Shown here piece by piece: positions 1-6,497 of a stretch of 26,920 bases of DNA. A program made the position numbers and the translations under genes. Position 1 is the first letter of the stretch; each line of letters begins with the position of its first letter. The stretch spans positions 1-26,920 of the forward strand of contig NZ_JANMWL010000118.1 of assembly GCF_031393925.1 (NCBI RefSeq), read 5' to 3'. This stretch comes from Methylibium sp031393925 (GTDB taxonomy: Bacteria; Pseudomonadota; Gammaproteobacteria; Burkholderiales; Burkholderiaceae_C). Under the pieces are notes generated by a model. That model had not been told where the DNA came from. It searched no databases and saw nothing but the letters and a program-made list of their open reading frames with translations.

Positions 1-229
1 CCGCGAGGGCGTCACCTTCCTGCTGGCCGAGCAAAACACCCACATGGCGCTGCGCTACGCCGACCACGGCTACATCCTCGAGAGCGGGCGCATCGTCATG
101 GACGGCGCGGCCCGCGAGCTGGCCAACAACGAAGACGTCAAGGAGTTCTACCTCGGCGTCGGCGGCGGTGACCGCAAGAACTTTCGCGACGCGAAGAGCT
201 ACAAGCGGCGCAAGCGCTGGCTGGCTTGA
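1..229 (+). CDS. livF: LivF-like ABC transporter ATP-binding protein, C-terminal part
   Basis: Only the last 75 residues or so are inside the window; the frame is open from the first bases. The visible part reads VTFLLAEQN, then HMALRYADHGYILESGRIV, then a short helical end. LLAEQN is the region after Walker B that carries the LivF-type switch (usually LVEQN), and the GYILESGRIVMDG strand is the usual C-terminal signature of branched-chain amino-acid-type (HAAT) ABC ATPases. The protein would sit on the cytoplasmic face and power uptake of an amino acid, urea or aromatic/aliphatic acid. The very basic tail ending KSYKRRKRWLA is longer than in E. coli LivF; I recall such tails in LivF paralogues that neighbour acyl-CoA ligase genes. 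It is probably the end of a livKHMGF-like operon continuing into the next two genes. Substrate unknown. Confidence 0.85.
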   Translation, partial: REGVTFLLAEQNTHMALRYADHGYILESGRIVMDGAARELANNEDVKEFYLGVGGGDRKNFRDAKSYKRRKRWLA

Positions 230-247
230 TCGCTGCAGGAGACCCCC

Positions 248-541
248 ATGACCGACGACAGCAACACCTCCCCGCCCTTCAAGGCCGAAGAAGCCCTGGC
301 GATGCTCGGTCGCCACCTGCGCGACCTGCGCCTGCTAGAGCGCGCCGGGCGCTACGAGTGGAAGGGCGACCCGCTGGTCGAGTTGCGGCTCGATGGCGCC
401 ACGATCCGCGTGCGCACCGTCAAGCAACCGGCCCGCTCGCCGCAGTGGTCGACCTTGACGCTCGCGAATGCGGCCGACGTGCGCAAGTTCACCGAAGACT
501 TCAAGCGCCAGTTCGCCCAGTGGAAGCAGCGCGATGAGTGA
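248..541 (+). CDS. Conserved hypothetical protein, 97 aa
   Basis: A 97-residue soluble protein that I cannot assign to a named family. It starts at ATG 248 after a GGAG-type ribosome site (caggaga, about 235-241), 18 bp after the LivF stop. It has no signal peptide or membrane segment. The N-terminal half is helical and charged (AEEALAMLGRHLRDLRLLERAG), followed by a beta-rich middle (LVELRLDGATIRVRTVKQ) and a helix rich in K, F and Q (VRKFTEDFKRQFAQWKQ). Its last 8 bases overlap the start of the PaaK-like gene, so translation of the two is probably coupled. The context suggests a small partner of the acid-CoA ligase or transporter, but that is only inference from position. Confidence 0.75.
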   Translation: MTDDSNTSPPFKAEEALAMLGRHLRDLRLLERAGRYEWKGDPLVELRLDGATIRVRTVKQPARSPQWSTLTLANAADVRKFTEDFKRQFAQWKQRDE

Positions 542-1799
542 GTTTTACGACGCGCTCGAGCAGCGCGCCCCGGCCGAGCGCGAGCGCACGCTGATGGCCG
601 CGCTGGCGCAGCAGGTGGCGCACGCGCAAACACACACCCCGGCCTTCGCCGACATCCTGCGCGGCGTGGACGCCTCCCGCATCGCCAGCCGCAGCGCGCT
701 CGCCACCTTGCCGGTCACGCGCAAGCATGAGTTGCTGGCGCGCCAGCAGGCCGCGCGCGCGGCGGGCGGTGACGCGCTCGGCGGGTTCGGTGCGATCGGC
801 TGGCGTGCGCTGGCTCGCCCGGGCAGCGCGCGGCGCGTGTTCCAGTCGCCCGGTCCGATCTACGAACCCGAGGGTGCTGCTCCCGACTATTGGCGCGTGG
901 CGCGCGCGCTGTTCGCCGCCGGCATGCGCGCGGGCGACCTGCTGCACAACAGCTTCAGCTACCACCTCACGCCCGCCGGCTCGGCGATGGAGAGCGCCGC
1001 GCATGCGCTCGGCTGCACGGTCTTTGCGGGCGGCGTCGGCAACACCGAGCTGCAATTGCAGGCGATCGCCGAGCTGCGCCCCGAGGGCTATTGCGGCACG
1101 CCGAGCTTCCTCAAGATCCTGCTCGACAAGGCGGCCGAGACGGGGCGAGCACTTTCGATCACCAAGGCGCTGGTATCGGGCGAGGCCTTCCCGCCCTCCT
1201 TGTGCAAGCTGCTCCGCGCAGGCGGCATCGAGGCCCTGCAGTGCTACGCCACCGCCGATGTCGGACTGATCGCCTATGAAACTTCGGCGCGCGAAGGCCT
1301 GGTGCTGGGTGAGGGCGTGATCGTCGAGATCGTGCGCCCCGGCACCGGCGACGTGCTGCCCGAAGGCGAGGTCGGCGAGCTCGTCGTCACCTCGCTCAAT
1401 CCCGACTACCCGCTCGTGCGCTTTGGCACCGGTGACTTGAGCGCGATGCTGCCCGGCGCCTGTCCCACCGGCCGCACGGCACCGCGCATCAAGGGCTGGA
1501 TGGGCCGCGCCGACCAGACGACCAAGGTGCGCGGCATGTTCGTCCACCCCGCCCAGGTGGCCGAGATCGTGCGACGCTACCCGGAGATCGTGCGCGCACG
1601 ACTGGTGGTGAGCGGCGTGATGGCCAACGACGTGGTGGCGCTGCGCGTCGAAGTCGCCACGGCATCAGAAGGCCTGGCCGAGCGTCTCGCCCACACAGTG
1701 CGCGACGTGACCCAGCTGCGCACCCAAGTCGAGTTGCTGGCGCCTGGCAGCCTGCCCAATGACGGCAAGGTGATCGAGGACGCGCGCAGCCACGAGTGA
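534..1799 (+). CDS. Divergent PaaK-like adenylate-forming enzyme
   Basis: 421 residues from ATG 534, chosen over the upstream in-frame start at 468 because it gives an 8-bp overlap with the preceding gene and the expected length for PaaK-type ligases. The C-terminal half is clearly of the phenylacetate-CoA ligase/ANL type: VSGEAFP at 215-221, CYATADVG at 237-244, GEVGELVVTS at 278-287, RFGTGDL at 296-302, GRADQTTKVRG at 324-334, and a C-terminal lysine at 412 in LPNDGKV. The first half is unusual. Where PaaK has the Ser/Thr/Gly-rich ATP loop (SSGTTGKP type), this protein has FQSPGPIYEPEG at 103-114, with no glycine-rich loop. The family would activate a carboxylic acid with ATP and CoA. Whether this member is catalytic is open. 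Its place behind a LivF-type gene suggests uptake coupled to activation of an aromatic or aliphatic acid. Confidence 0.8.
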   Translation: MSEFYDALEQRAPAERERTLMAALAQQVAHAQTHTPAFADILRGVDASRIASRSALATLPVTRKHELLARQQAARAAGGDALGGFGAIGWRALARPGSARRVFQSPGPIYEPEGAAPDYWRVARALFAAGMRAGDLLHNSFSYHLTPAGSAMESAAHALGCTVFAGGVGNTELQLQAIAELRPEGYCGTPSFLKILLDKAAETGRALSITKALVSGEAFPPSLCKLLRAGGIEALQCYATADVGLIAYETSAREGLVLGEGVIVEIVRPGTGDVLPEGEVGELVVTSLNPDYPLVRFGTGDLSAMLPGACPTGRTAPRIKGWMGRADQTTKVRGMFVHPAQVAEIVRRYPEIVRARLVVSGVMANDVVALRVEVATASEGLAERLAHTVRDVTQLRTQVELLAPGSLPNDGKVIEDARSHE

Positions 1800-1804
1800 G
1801 CGGG

Positions 1805-1832
1805 CGCGCGCCGGGTGCGCGGCGTTGTTTTT
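1805..1832 (+). terminator. Probable Rho-independent terminator after the PaaK-like gene
   Basis: CGCGC at 1805-1809 pairs with GCGCG at 1817-1821 around a 7-base loop and is followed by GCGTTGTTTTT. The stem is short but GC-only and the T-run is good. It lies 6 bp after the stop codon. Confidence 0.5.
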
Positions 1833-2081
1833 CTGCCAAACACGCAGGCATCGGCGCCGGTCTGCTCGAAGACGGCACGCCGCGTGCCCTCTGATAGGTA
1901 ACGGGGGCGGTTCGGGCTCGTTGTGCAGCGGTGGGCTGCCGGGTTGGAGCAGTCGCCACGTTCAAGGGGGCGCCAGACCTCGCGGGTCCCGGTAGACCCC
2001 CGACGTGGTTCCCGCCATGGCTGACGGCGGGCTGCGTCCAAGCATGAGCTGGTGCATCGTTTTCTGCTGCAGGAACTTCCG
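1833..2081. other. Intergenic stretch before the Bug receptor
   Basis: I see no convincing gene here. One inverted repeat is present, CCCGCC at 2011-2016 with GGCGGG at 2026-2031. No good sigma-70 promoter pair could be placed. The ribosome site of the next gene (aggaac, from 2071) lies at the end. Confidence 0.4.
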
Positions 2082-3050
2082 ATGAAACGCATTCTCCTCG
2101 TCGCCGCTGCGGCGTTCACCCTCACCAGCGCTCTGGCCGAGTACCCCGACAAGCCGGTCACGATCGTCGTGCCGTTCTCGGCCGGCGGCCCGACCGACAA
2201 GGTCGCGCGCGACCTGGCCGAGGCGCTGCGCAAGCCGCTCGGCGGCACACTCGTGATCGAGAACGTCGGCGGTGCGGGCGGCACGCTCGGTGCGGCCAAG
2301 GTGGCCAAGGCCGCGCCCGACGGCTACACGCTGCTGCTGCACCACATCGGCATGGCGACCTCGCCCTCGCTGTACCGCAACCTGCAATACAAGACACTCG
2401 ACGACTTCGAGTACCTCGGCATGATCAACGAGGTGCCGATGACCCTGATCGGCAAGCCCACACTGCCGGCCAACAACTACGCCGAGCTGATGAAGTGGAT
2501 CGACGCTAACAAAGGCAAGATCAACCTCGCCAACGCCGGCCTAGGCGCCGCCTCGCACCTGTGCGGTCTGCTGTTCCAGAGTGCGCTCAAGGTCGAGATG
2601 ACGACCGTGCCCTACAAGGGCACGGCCCCGGCCATGACCGACCTGATCGGTGGCCAGGTCGACCTGATGTGCGACCAGACCACCAACACCTCCACACAGA
2701 TCGAGGGCGGCAAGGTCAAGGCCTACGCCGTCACCACGCCCAAGCGACTGACCACGCCGGTGCTCGCCAAGCTGCCGACCTTGCAGGAGTCGGGCATGAA
2801 GGACTTCAACGTCAGCATCTGGCACGGCCTGTACGCACCCAAGGGCACGCCCAAGGCGGTGATCGACAAGCTCAATGCGGCCCTCAAGGTCGCGCTCAAG
2901 GACGCCGAATTCGTCAAGCGCGAAGAGGCGCTCGGCGCGGTGATCGTGAGCGACGGCCGCGTCAACCCGGCCGAGCACAAGAAGTGGGTCGAGTCCGAGA
3001 TCGCCAAGTGGAGCCCCGTCATCAAGGCCGCTGGCCAGTACGCCGACTGA
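2082..3050 (+). CDS. Bug/TctC-family tripartite tricarboxylate transporter receptor
   Basis: 322 residues from ATG 2082, preceded by AGGAAC at 2071; an upstream in-frame ATG at 2052 would put ten residues before the signal peptide and is less likely. The signal peptide is MKRILLVAAAAFTLTSALA, cut before EYPDKP. The mature protein starts with the family hallmark YPDKPVTIVVPFSAGGPTDKVAR, followed by ENVGGAGGTLGAAKVAKAAPDGYTLL, the ligand-loop pattern of Bug proteins. It binds a small carboxylate in the periplasm for a TctAB-type permease. No tctA or tctB is nearby, as is usual for the many orphan Bug genes of Burkholderiales, so the ligand cannot be read from context. Confidence 0.93.
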   Translation: MKRILLVAAAAFTLTSALAEYPDKPVTIVVPFSAGGPTDKVARDLAEALRKPLGGTLVIENVGGAGGTLGAAKVAKAAPDGYTLLLHHIGMATSPSLYRNLQYKTLDDFEYLGMINEVPMTLIGKPTLPANNYAELMKWIDANKGKINLANAGLGAASHLCGLLFQSALKVEMTTVPYKGTAPAMTDLIGGQVDLMCDQTTNTSTQIEGGKVKAYAVTTPKRLTTPVLAKLPTLQESGMKDFNVSIWHGLYAPKGTPKAVIDKLNAALKVALKDAEFVKREEALGAVIVSDGRVNPAEHKKWVESEIAKWSPVIKAAGQYAD

Positions 3051-3098
3051 CGCTCCAAGGCGACCCCCTCCCCCGGTGCGGTGACCGCTGCCGTCGCA

Positions 3099-3716
3099 CT
3101 ACAGAAAGCGCAGCCGCAGCACCTGATCCGGTGTCTCTGCCACCCACACCGGCCCTTGCGCCGCAGCGTCGGTATGCAAGGTAAAGCCGCCATCGCCCAG
3201 GCCCAGGCCGTGCTCATGCAGCTCGGTGACGACCGCATCGGAGTCGCGAAACGTGAGCGGCAGGTCGGGCGTGCGGCGGCGTTCCTCGCGCCATACGCGC
3301 GCGCCCAGCGTGTAGGCCAGACGCCCCTCCTTGATGCCATGCGCCAGCACGCTGTCGGGAGGCGGGAACGGCGTGGCGCGCCACGCCAGGCATTCTTGCC
3401 CGAAGCGACCGCCCTGCTTGGAGCCATCGAGATACCAGTCGCATGTGAGCTTGGCGCGTCGTTTGGGCAGGTCGAACAGGAAGGTCCATTGCGCCGCAGC
3501 GCCATCGGCCGCCGCGCCGCGCGGCGCGGCCACGCGCTTCAGGCGCGCGTCGCGGTCATGGCGCTGCGCGACCTGCACCGCACGCTCCAATGCATGCGAG
3601 GCCAGACTGGGCACACCGCCGCCGGGCAGGCGCTCCAGACCGTCGCGCGGCTCGCGCAAGCTGCTGCGGTCGAGCCAATAGTCAATGCGGTTATGCAGGC
3701 GACGCAACGCGGTCAT
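3099..3716 (-). CDS. Conserved hypothetical protein, 205 aa
   Basis: A minus-strand protein of 205 residues from ATG 3716 (MTALRRLHNRIDYWLDRSS). A longer in-frame start at 3863 would add a low-complexity arginine/alanine stretch and is unlikely. I do not recognise the family. It is soluble, with an N-terminal helical part and a second half that looks like ordered beta structure (WTFLFDLPKRRAKLTCDWYL, then GRLAYTLGARVWREERRR). The coding pattern is normal for the window. Its ATG overlaps the stop of the upstream 60-aa ORF as ATGA, so translation may be coupled. It ends 48 bp from the convergent Bug gene, with no obvious terminator between them. Confidence 0.7.
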   Translation of the reverse strand: MTALRRLHNRIDYWLDRSSLREPRDGLERLPGGGVPSLASHALERAVQVAQRHDRDARLKRVAAPRGAAADGAAAQWTFLFDLPKRRAKLTCDWYLDGSKQGGRFGQECLAWRATPFPPPDSVLAHGIKEGRLAYTLGARVWREERRRTPDLPLTFRDSDAVVTELHEHGLGLGDGGFTLHTDAAAQGPVWVAETPDQVLRLRFL

Positions 3717-3895
3717 GACGGGCCCTCGGCCGATGGATGCTCGAATGATGTCGCAACGAAGGCCGCAGCCTGCATCGAGCGGGAGAGCGAGCAACGCAGC
3801 GCGCCGTCGGGGTCGGGCACCGCCAGCGCGCCGCGGTGCGCGGACGCGAACATTGCACCGCACAGCGGTTGGAGCAGCACTCGGTTCGTCGACAT
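3713..3895 (-). CDS. Small hypothetical ORF, 60 aa
   Basis: A minus-strand ORF starting MSTNRVLLQPLCGAMFAS and ending SFEHPSAEGPS. Its TGA overlaps the next gene's ATG by four bases (ATGA). No family is recognised and no good ribosome site is seen. It lies just downstream of the decayed dtd gene, so it could be a true short gene coupled to its neighbour, a remnant, or an accidental open frame in GC-rich DNA. The four-base overlap with a convincing gene is the main argument for it. Confidence 0.35.
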   Translation of the reverse strand: MSTNRVLLQPLCGAMFASAHRGALAVPDPDGALRCSLSRSMQAAAFVATSFEHPSAEGPS

Positions 3896-3914
3896 GGCCT
3901 CGCTTGCCCTGGCG

Positions 3915-4151
3915 GCTCGATCACCGCAATGGTGACCGGGCCATCGTTGATGAGATGCACCTGCATGTCGGAGCCAAAGCGGCCGGCCGTCATGAGCGAG
4001 TGGCGCACCGACGCCAGTGCCAGCAGCCGATCGTAAAGCCGGCGCGCCCCGGGTGGTGCCGCGGCGCGCGGAAAGCCCGGGCCAGGGTGAACCGCGACAC
4101 CTGCAGCAGGCCGCTTGTCGTGCCGTCGACTTCGACGCGCCCCTCGCACAC
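3915..4151 (-). pseudogene. dtd: Remnant of dtd, D-aminoacyl-tRNA deacylase
   Basis: Pieces of a D-Tyr-tRNA deacylase can be read in two frames on the minus strand. One frame gives VCEGRVEVDGTTSG (N-terminal strand) directly joined to GLLQVSRFTLA. The next frame gives PGFPRAAAPPGARRLYDRLL and then TAGRFGSDMQVHLINDGPVT. Against the 145-aa E. coli protein as I recall it, about 50 residues are missing between the first two pieces, a few more are lost at the frame change, the start codon region is gone, and the catalytic SQFT motif reads SRFT. The Gly-Pro motif (NDGPVT) survives. The intact enzyme would hydrolyse D-amino acids from mischarged tRNA, and its position two genes after tyrS fits. This copy cannot be functional unless the assembly is wrong. 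Confidence 0.75.
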
Positions 4152-4159
4152 ACGCTCGG

Positions 4160-4250
4160 TTGCGCCGCCTCGGCGCCCGCCGGGCCACCCCGAAGAGGAC
4201 CGAGCCCCCCACGGGGGGCAGCGAACATCGCGAGCGGGGAAGTCGTTTCC
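4160..4250. repeat. REP-like palindromic intergenic element
   Basis: GCCCCCC at 4204-4210 pairs with GGGGGGC at 4213-4219, flanked by CCCCGAAGAGG and by a segment that reads METTSPLAMFAAPRGG when translated on the minus strand. I recall that shadow peptide recurring behind genes in Burkholderiales, which suggests a dispersed extragenic palindrome rather than a gene. It begins directly after the stop of the CDF transporter and abuts the dtd remnant. Only one copy is seen in this window. Confidence 0.5.
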
Positions 4251-4251
4251 A

Positions 4252-5142
4252 TCACACCAAGTCCTCGGCGTCGCCGAAATGCGCCTCGACTTCCAACGGC
4301 AGCAACTGGATGGAGGCACGCAGGCCCGGCACCTCTCTCATCAGCGCCTGCTCGACATCGGCGCGCAGTGCGGCGGCGCGGCCCAGCGTCCAGCCGGAGG
4401 GCATGTGCATATGAACGTCGACGAACAGGCGGCGGCCGGCGCGGCGCGTGATCATGTGGTCGAAACGGATCGCCGCATGCGCAAACTGCGCCAGCGTGCG
4501 CTCGATGTGCGCCTTGACCTCGGGGGGAGCGGCGCTGTCCATCAGACCGTCCACCGAGCCCCACATCAAGCGCCCGCCCTCGCGCAGGATGTTCAACGCC
4601 ACTGCGACGGCCAGCGCCGGGTCCAACCACAACCAGCCGGTCGCCGGCACCAGCAGCACGCCGACGACGACGCCAGCCGACGTCCAGACATCGGTGAACA
4701 GATGGCGCGCGTCGGCCTCGAGGGCAATGGAGCGCACCTCGCGACCCACACGCAGCATGCGCTGCGCGAGCAGCCCGTTGAGCACGGCGCTGAGCGCCAC
4801 CAGCGCGACGCCCCAGCCGATCTTGTGCAAGGGTCGTGGCTCGAAGAAGCGGGGCCACGCCGCCCACACGATGGCCAGCGCCGCCACGACGATCAGCAAT
4901 CCTTCGAAGCCGCTGGCGAAATACTCCGCCTTGGTGTGACCGAAGGGATGATCGGCGTCGGGCGGACGCGCGGCCACGATCACCATTGCCAGCCCGAACG
5001 CGGCGGACGCCAGGTTGACCAGCGACTCCATCGCGTCGGACAGCAGGCCCACCGAGTCGGTGAGCCACCACGCGCCGGTCTTCAGTGCCATCGTCGCCAG
5101 CGCGACCACGATCGACAGCTTGAGCAGGGCTTGCGCTTGCAT
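4252..5142 (-). CDS. Cation diffusion facilitator (CDF) family transporter
   Basis: 296 residues from ATG 5142 (MQAQALLKLSIVVALATMALK). About six membrane segments occupy residues 5-200 and a cytoplasmic C-terminal metal-sensing domain follows (about 210-290). The family exports divalent metal ions in exchange for protons. TM2 carries the LLSDAMESLVN motif in place of the DSLVD of E. coli FieF/YiiP. TM5 carries HLFTD, an HxxxD pair. HPFGHTKAEYF in the loop after TM2 is typical of the family. With one mixed site I would not assign the metal (Zn, Fe, Mn or Co). It starts 45 bp after the tyrS stop on the same strand and may share its transcript. Confidence 0.9.
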   Translation of the reverse strand: MQAQALLKLSIVVALATMALKTGAWWLTDSVGLLSDAMESLVNLASAAFGLAMVIVAARPPDADHPFGHTKAEYFASGFEGLLIVVAALAIVWAAWPRFFEPRPLHKIGWGVALVALSAVLNGLLAQRMLRVGREVRSIALEADARHLFTDVWTSAGVVVGVLLVPATGWLWLDPALAVAVALNILREGGRLMWGSVDGLMDSAAPPEVKAHIERTLAQFAHAAIRFDHMITRRAGRRLFVDVHMHMPSGWTLGRAAALRADVEQALMREVPGLRASIQLLPLEVEAHFGDAEDLV

Positions 5143-5187
5143 CGCGATGTCGGCGGTCGCGAGCGTGCCGGGGCGGTGCAGCGGCGA

Positions 5188-6432
5188 TCAGCTCAGGCTG
5201 ATGCGCGCGAACTTGCGCTTGCCGACCTGCACGACGAAGGAGCCGGCCGTCAGCTTCAAGGCCTTGTCGAGCACCGTGGCGCCGTCGATGCGCACGCCGC
5301 CCTGCTCGATGAGCCGCAGCGCTTCGCTGGTGGAGGGCGCCAGGCCCGCCTGTTTGAGCATCTGTCCGATCGCCAGCGGCGCCCCGGCCAGCGCGACGGC
5401 TGCAATGCCCTCGGGAATGCCGCCCTGCGCGCGCAGCTGGAAGTCGGCCAGCGCCTCGTCGGCGGCGCGCGCACCGTGAAAGCGCGTGACGATTTCCTTG
5501 GCGAGCATCACCTTGGCGTCGCGCGGATTGCGCCCGCCTTCGCACTCGCGCTTCAGGCGCGCCAGCGCCTCGGCGGGCCGCTTGCTCAGCAGCTCGAAGT
5601 AGCGCCACATCAACGTGTCCGAAATGCTCATGAGCTTGCCGAACATGGTGTTGGCGGGCTCGGTGATGGCGACGTAGTTGTTCTTGCTCTTGGACATCTT
5701 CTCGACGCCATCGAGCCCTTCGAGCAGCGGCATGGTGAGCACGCATTGCGGCTCCTGTCCATATTCGACCTGCAGCTGCCGTCCGACCAGCAGGTTGAAT
5801 TTCTGGTCGGTGCCGCCGATCTCGAGATCACTCTTGAGCGCCACCGAGTCGTAGCCCTGCATCAGCGGGTAGAGGAACTCATGCACCGAGATCGGCGTGT
5901 TGCCTTTGAAGCGCTTGGTGAAATCGTCGCGCTCGAGCATGCGCGCCACGGTGTAGCGCGAGGCCAATTGGATCAGGCCACGCGCTCCGAGCGGGTCGCT
6001 CCACTCGGAGTTGTAGCGAATCTCGGTGCGCGCCGCGTCGAGCACGAGGCTGGCCTGGCGGGTGTAGGTCTGGGCATTGACCTCGATTTGCTCGCGCGTG
6101 AGCGGCGGACGGGTCGCGTTACGGCCGGACGGGTCGCCGATCATCGACGTGAAGTCACCGATCAGGAAGATGACTTGATGACCCAGGTCCTGCAGCTGGC
6201 GCAGCTTGTCGAGCACCACGCTGTGTCCGATGTGGATGTCGGGGGCGGTCGGGTCCAGGCCGAGCTTGATGCGAAGTGGCACGCCGGTTGCTTCCGATCG
6301 GGCGAGCTTGGCAAGCCACTCCGCCTGCGGTAGCAGCTCCTCGCAATGCTGCAGGCTGATCGCCATTGCGTACTCGACGCGGTCGGTGACGGGGTGCTTG
6401 CCGTGCGTCTGATCAGCCAGGGCAGGGGTCAT
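5188..6432 (-). CDS. tyrS: Tyrosine--tRNA ligase
   Basis: 414 residues, full length for the family. Class I signatures are HIGH at 67-70 (PDIHIGHSVVL) and KMSKS at 245-249, with the tyrosine-pocket segment MQGYDSVALKSDLEIGGTDQKFNLL near 191-215. A C-terminal S4 RNA-binding domain (about 350-414, LIEQGGVRIDG) completes it. The enzyme charges tRNA-Tyr in the cytoplasm. It resembles the second bacterial TyrRS type (TyrZ-like), which is usual in betaproteobacteria. The start at 6432 follows AAAAGG on the minus strand. It is divergent from the M23 peptidase gene. The dtd editing partner that would normally be linked to tyrS is broken in this window. Confidence 0.97.
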   Translation of the reverse strand: MTPALADQTHGKHPVTDRVEYAMAISLQHCEELLPQAEWLAKLARSEATGVPLRIKLGLDPTAPDIHIGHSVVLDKLRQLQDLGHQVIFLIGDFTSMIGDPSGRNATRPPLTREQIEVNAQTYTRQASLVLDAARTEIRYNSEWSDPLGARGLIQLASRYTVARMLERDDFTKRFKGNTPISVHEFLYPLMQGYDSVALKSDLEIGGTDQKFNLLVGRQLQVEYGQEPQCVLTMPLLEGLDGVEKMSKSKNNYVAITEPANTMFGKLMSISDTLMWRYFELLSKRPAEALARLKRECEGGRNPRDAKVMLAKEIVTRFHGARAADEALADFQLRAQGGIPEGIAAVALAGAPLAIGQMLKQAGLAPSTSEALRLIEQGGVRIDGATVLDKALKLTAGSFVVQVGKRKFARISLS

Positions 6433-6477
6433 GGGCCTTTTGTGGGGTTATCACATCCGCCGCGAAAGGGCCATCGC

Positions 6478-6483
6478 TAGAAT
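6478..6483 (+). promoter_or_regulatory. Possible -10 box of the M23 peptidase gene
   Basis: TAGAAT at 6478-6483 within the 65-bp gap between divergent tyrS and the peptidase gene. No convincing -35 hexamer lies 16-18 bp upstream. Transcription would start near 6490, leaving only about 8 bases before the GTG at 6498 but about 130 before the TTG at 6621. Confidence 0.4.
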
Positions 6484-6497
6484 CGCCCGTTTGCGGT

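Noticed and set aside
4160..4250. Minus-strand ORF beginning METTSPLAMF as a gene
   Set aside because: It covers a palindrome and the dtd remnant, has low-complexity Arg/Ala/Gly composition, and the peptide recalls a repeat-derived shadow.
3685..6333. 882-codon open frame on the plus strand
   Set aside because: It is antisense to the CDF and tyrS genes and rich in Arg/Ala/His/Gln shadows of GC-rich codons; it has no domain of its own.
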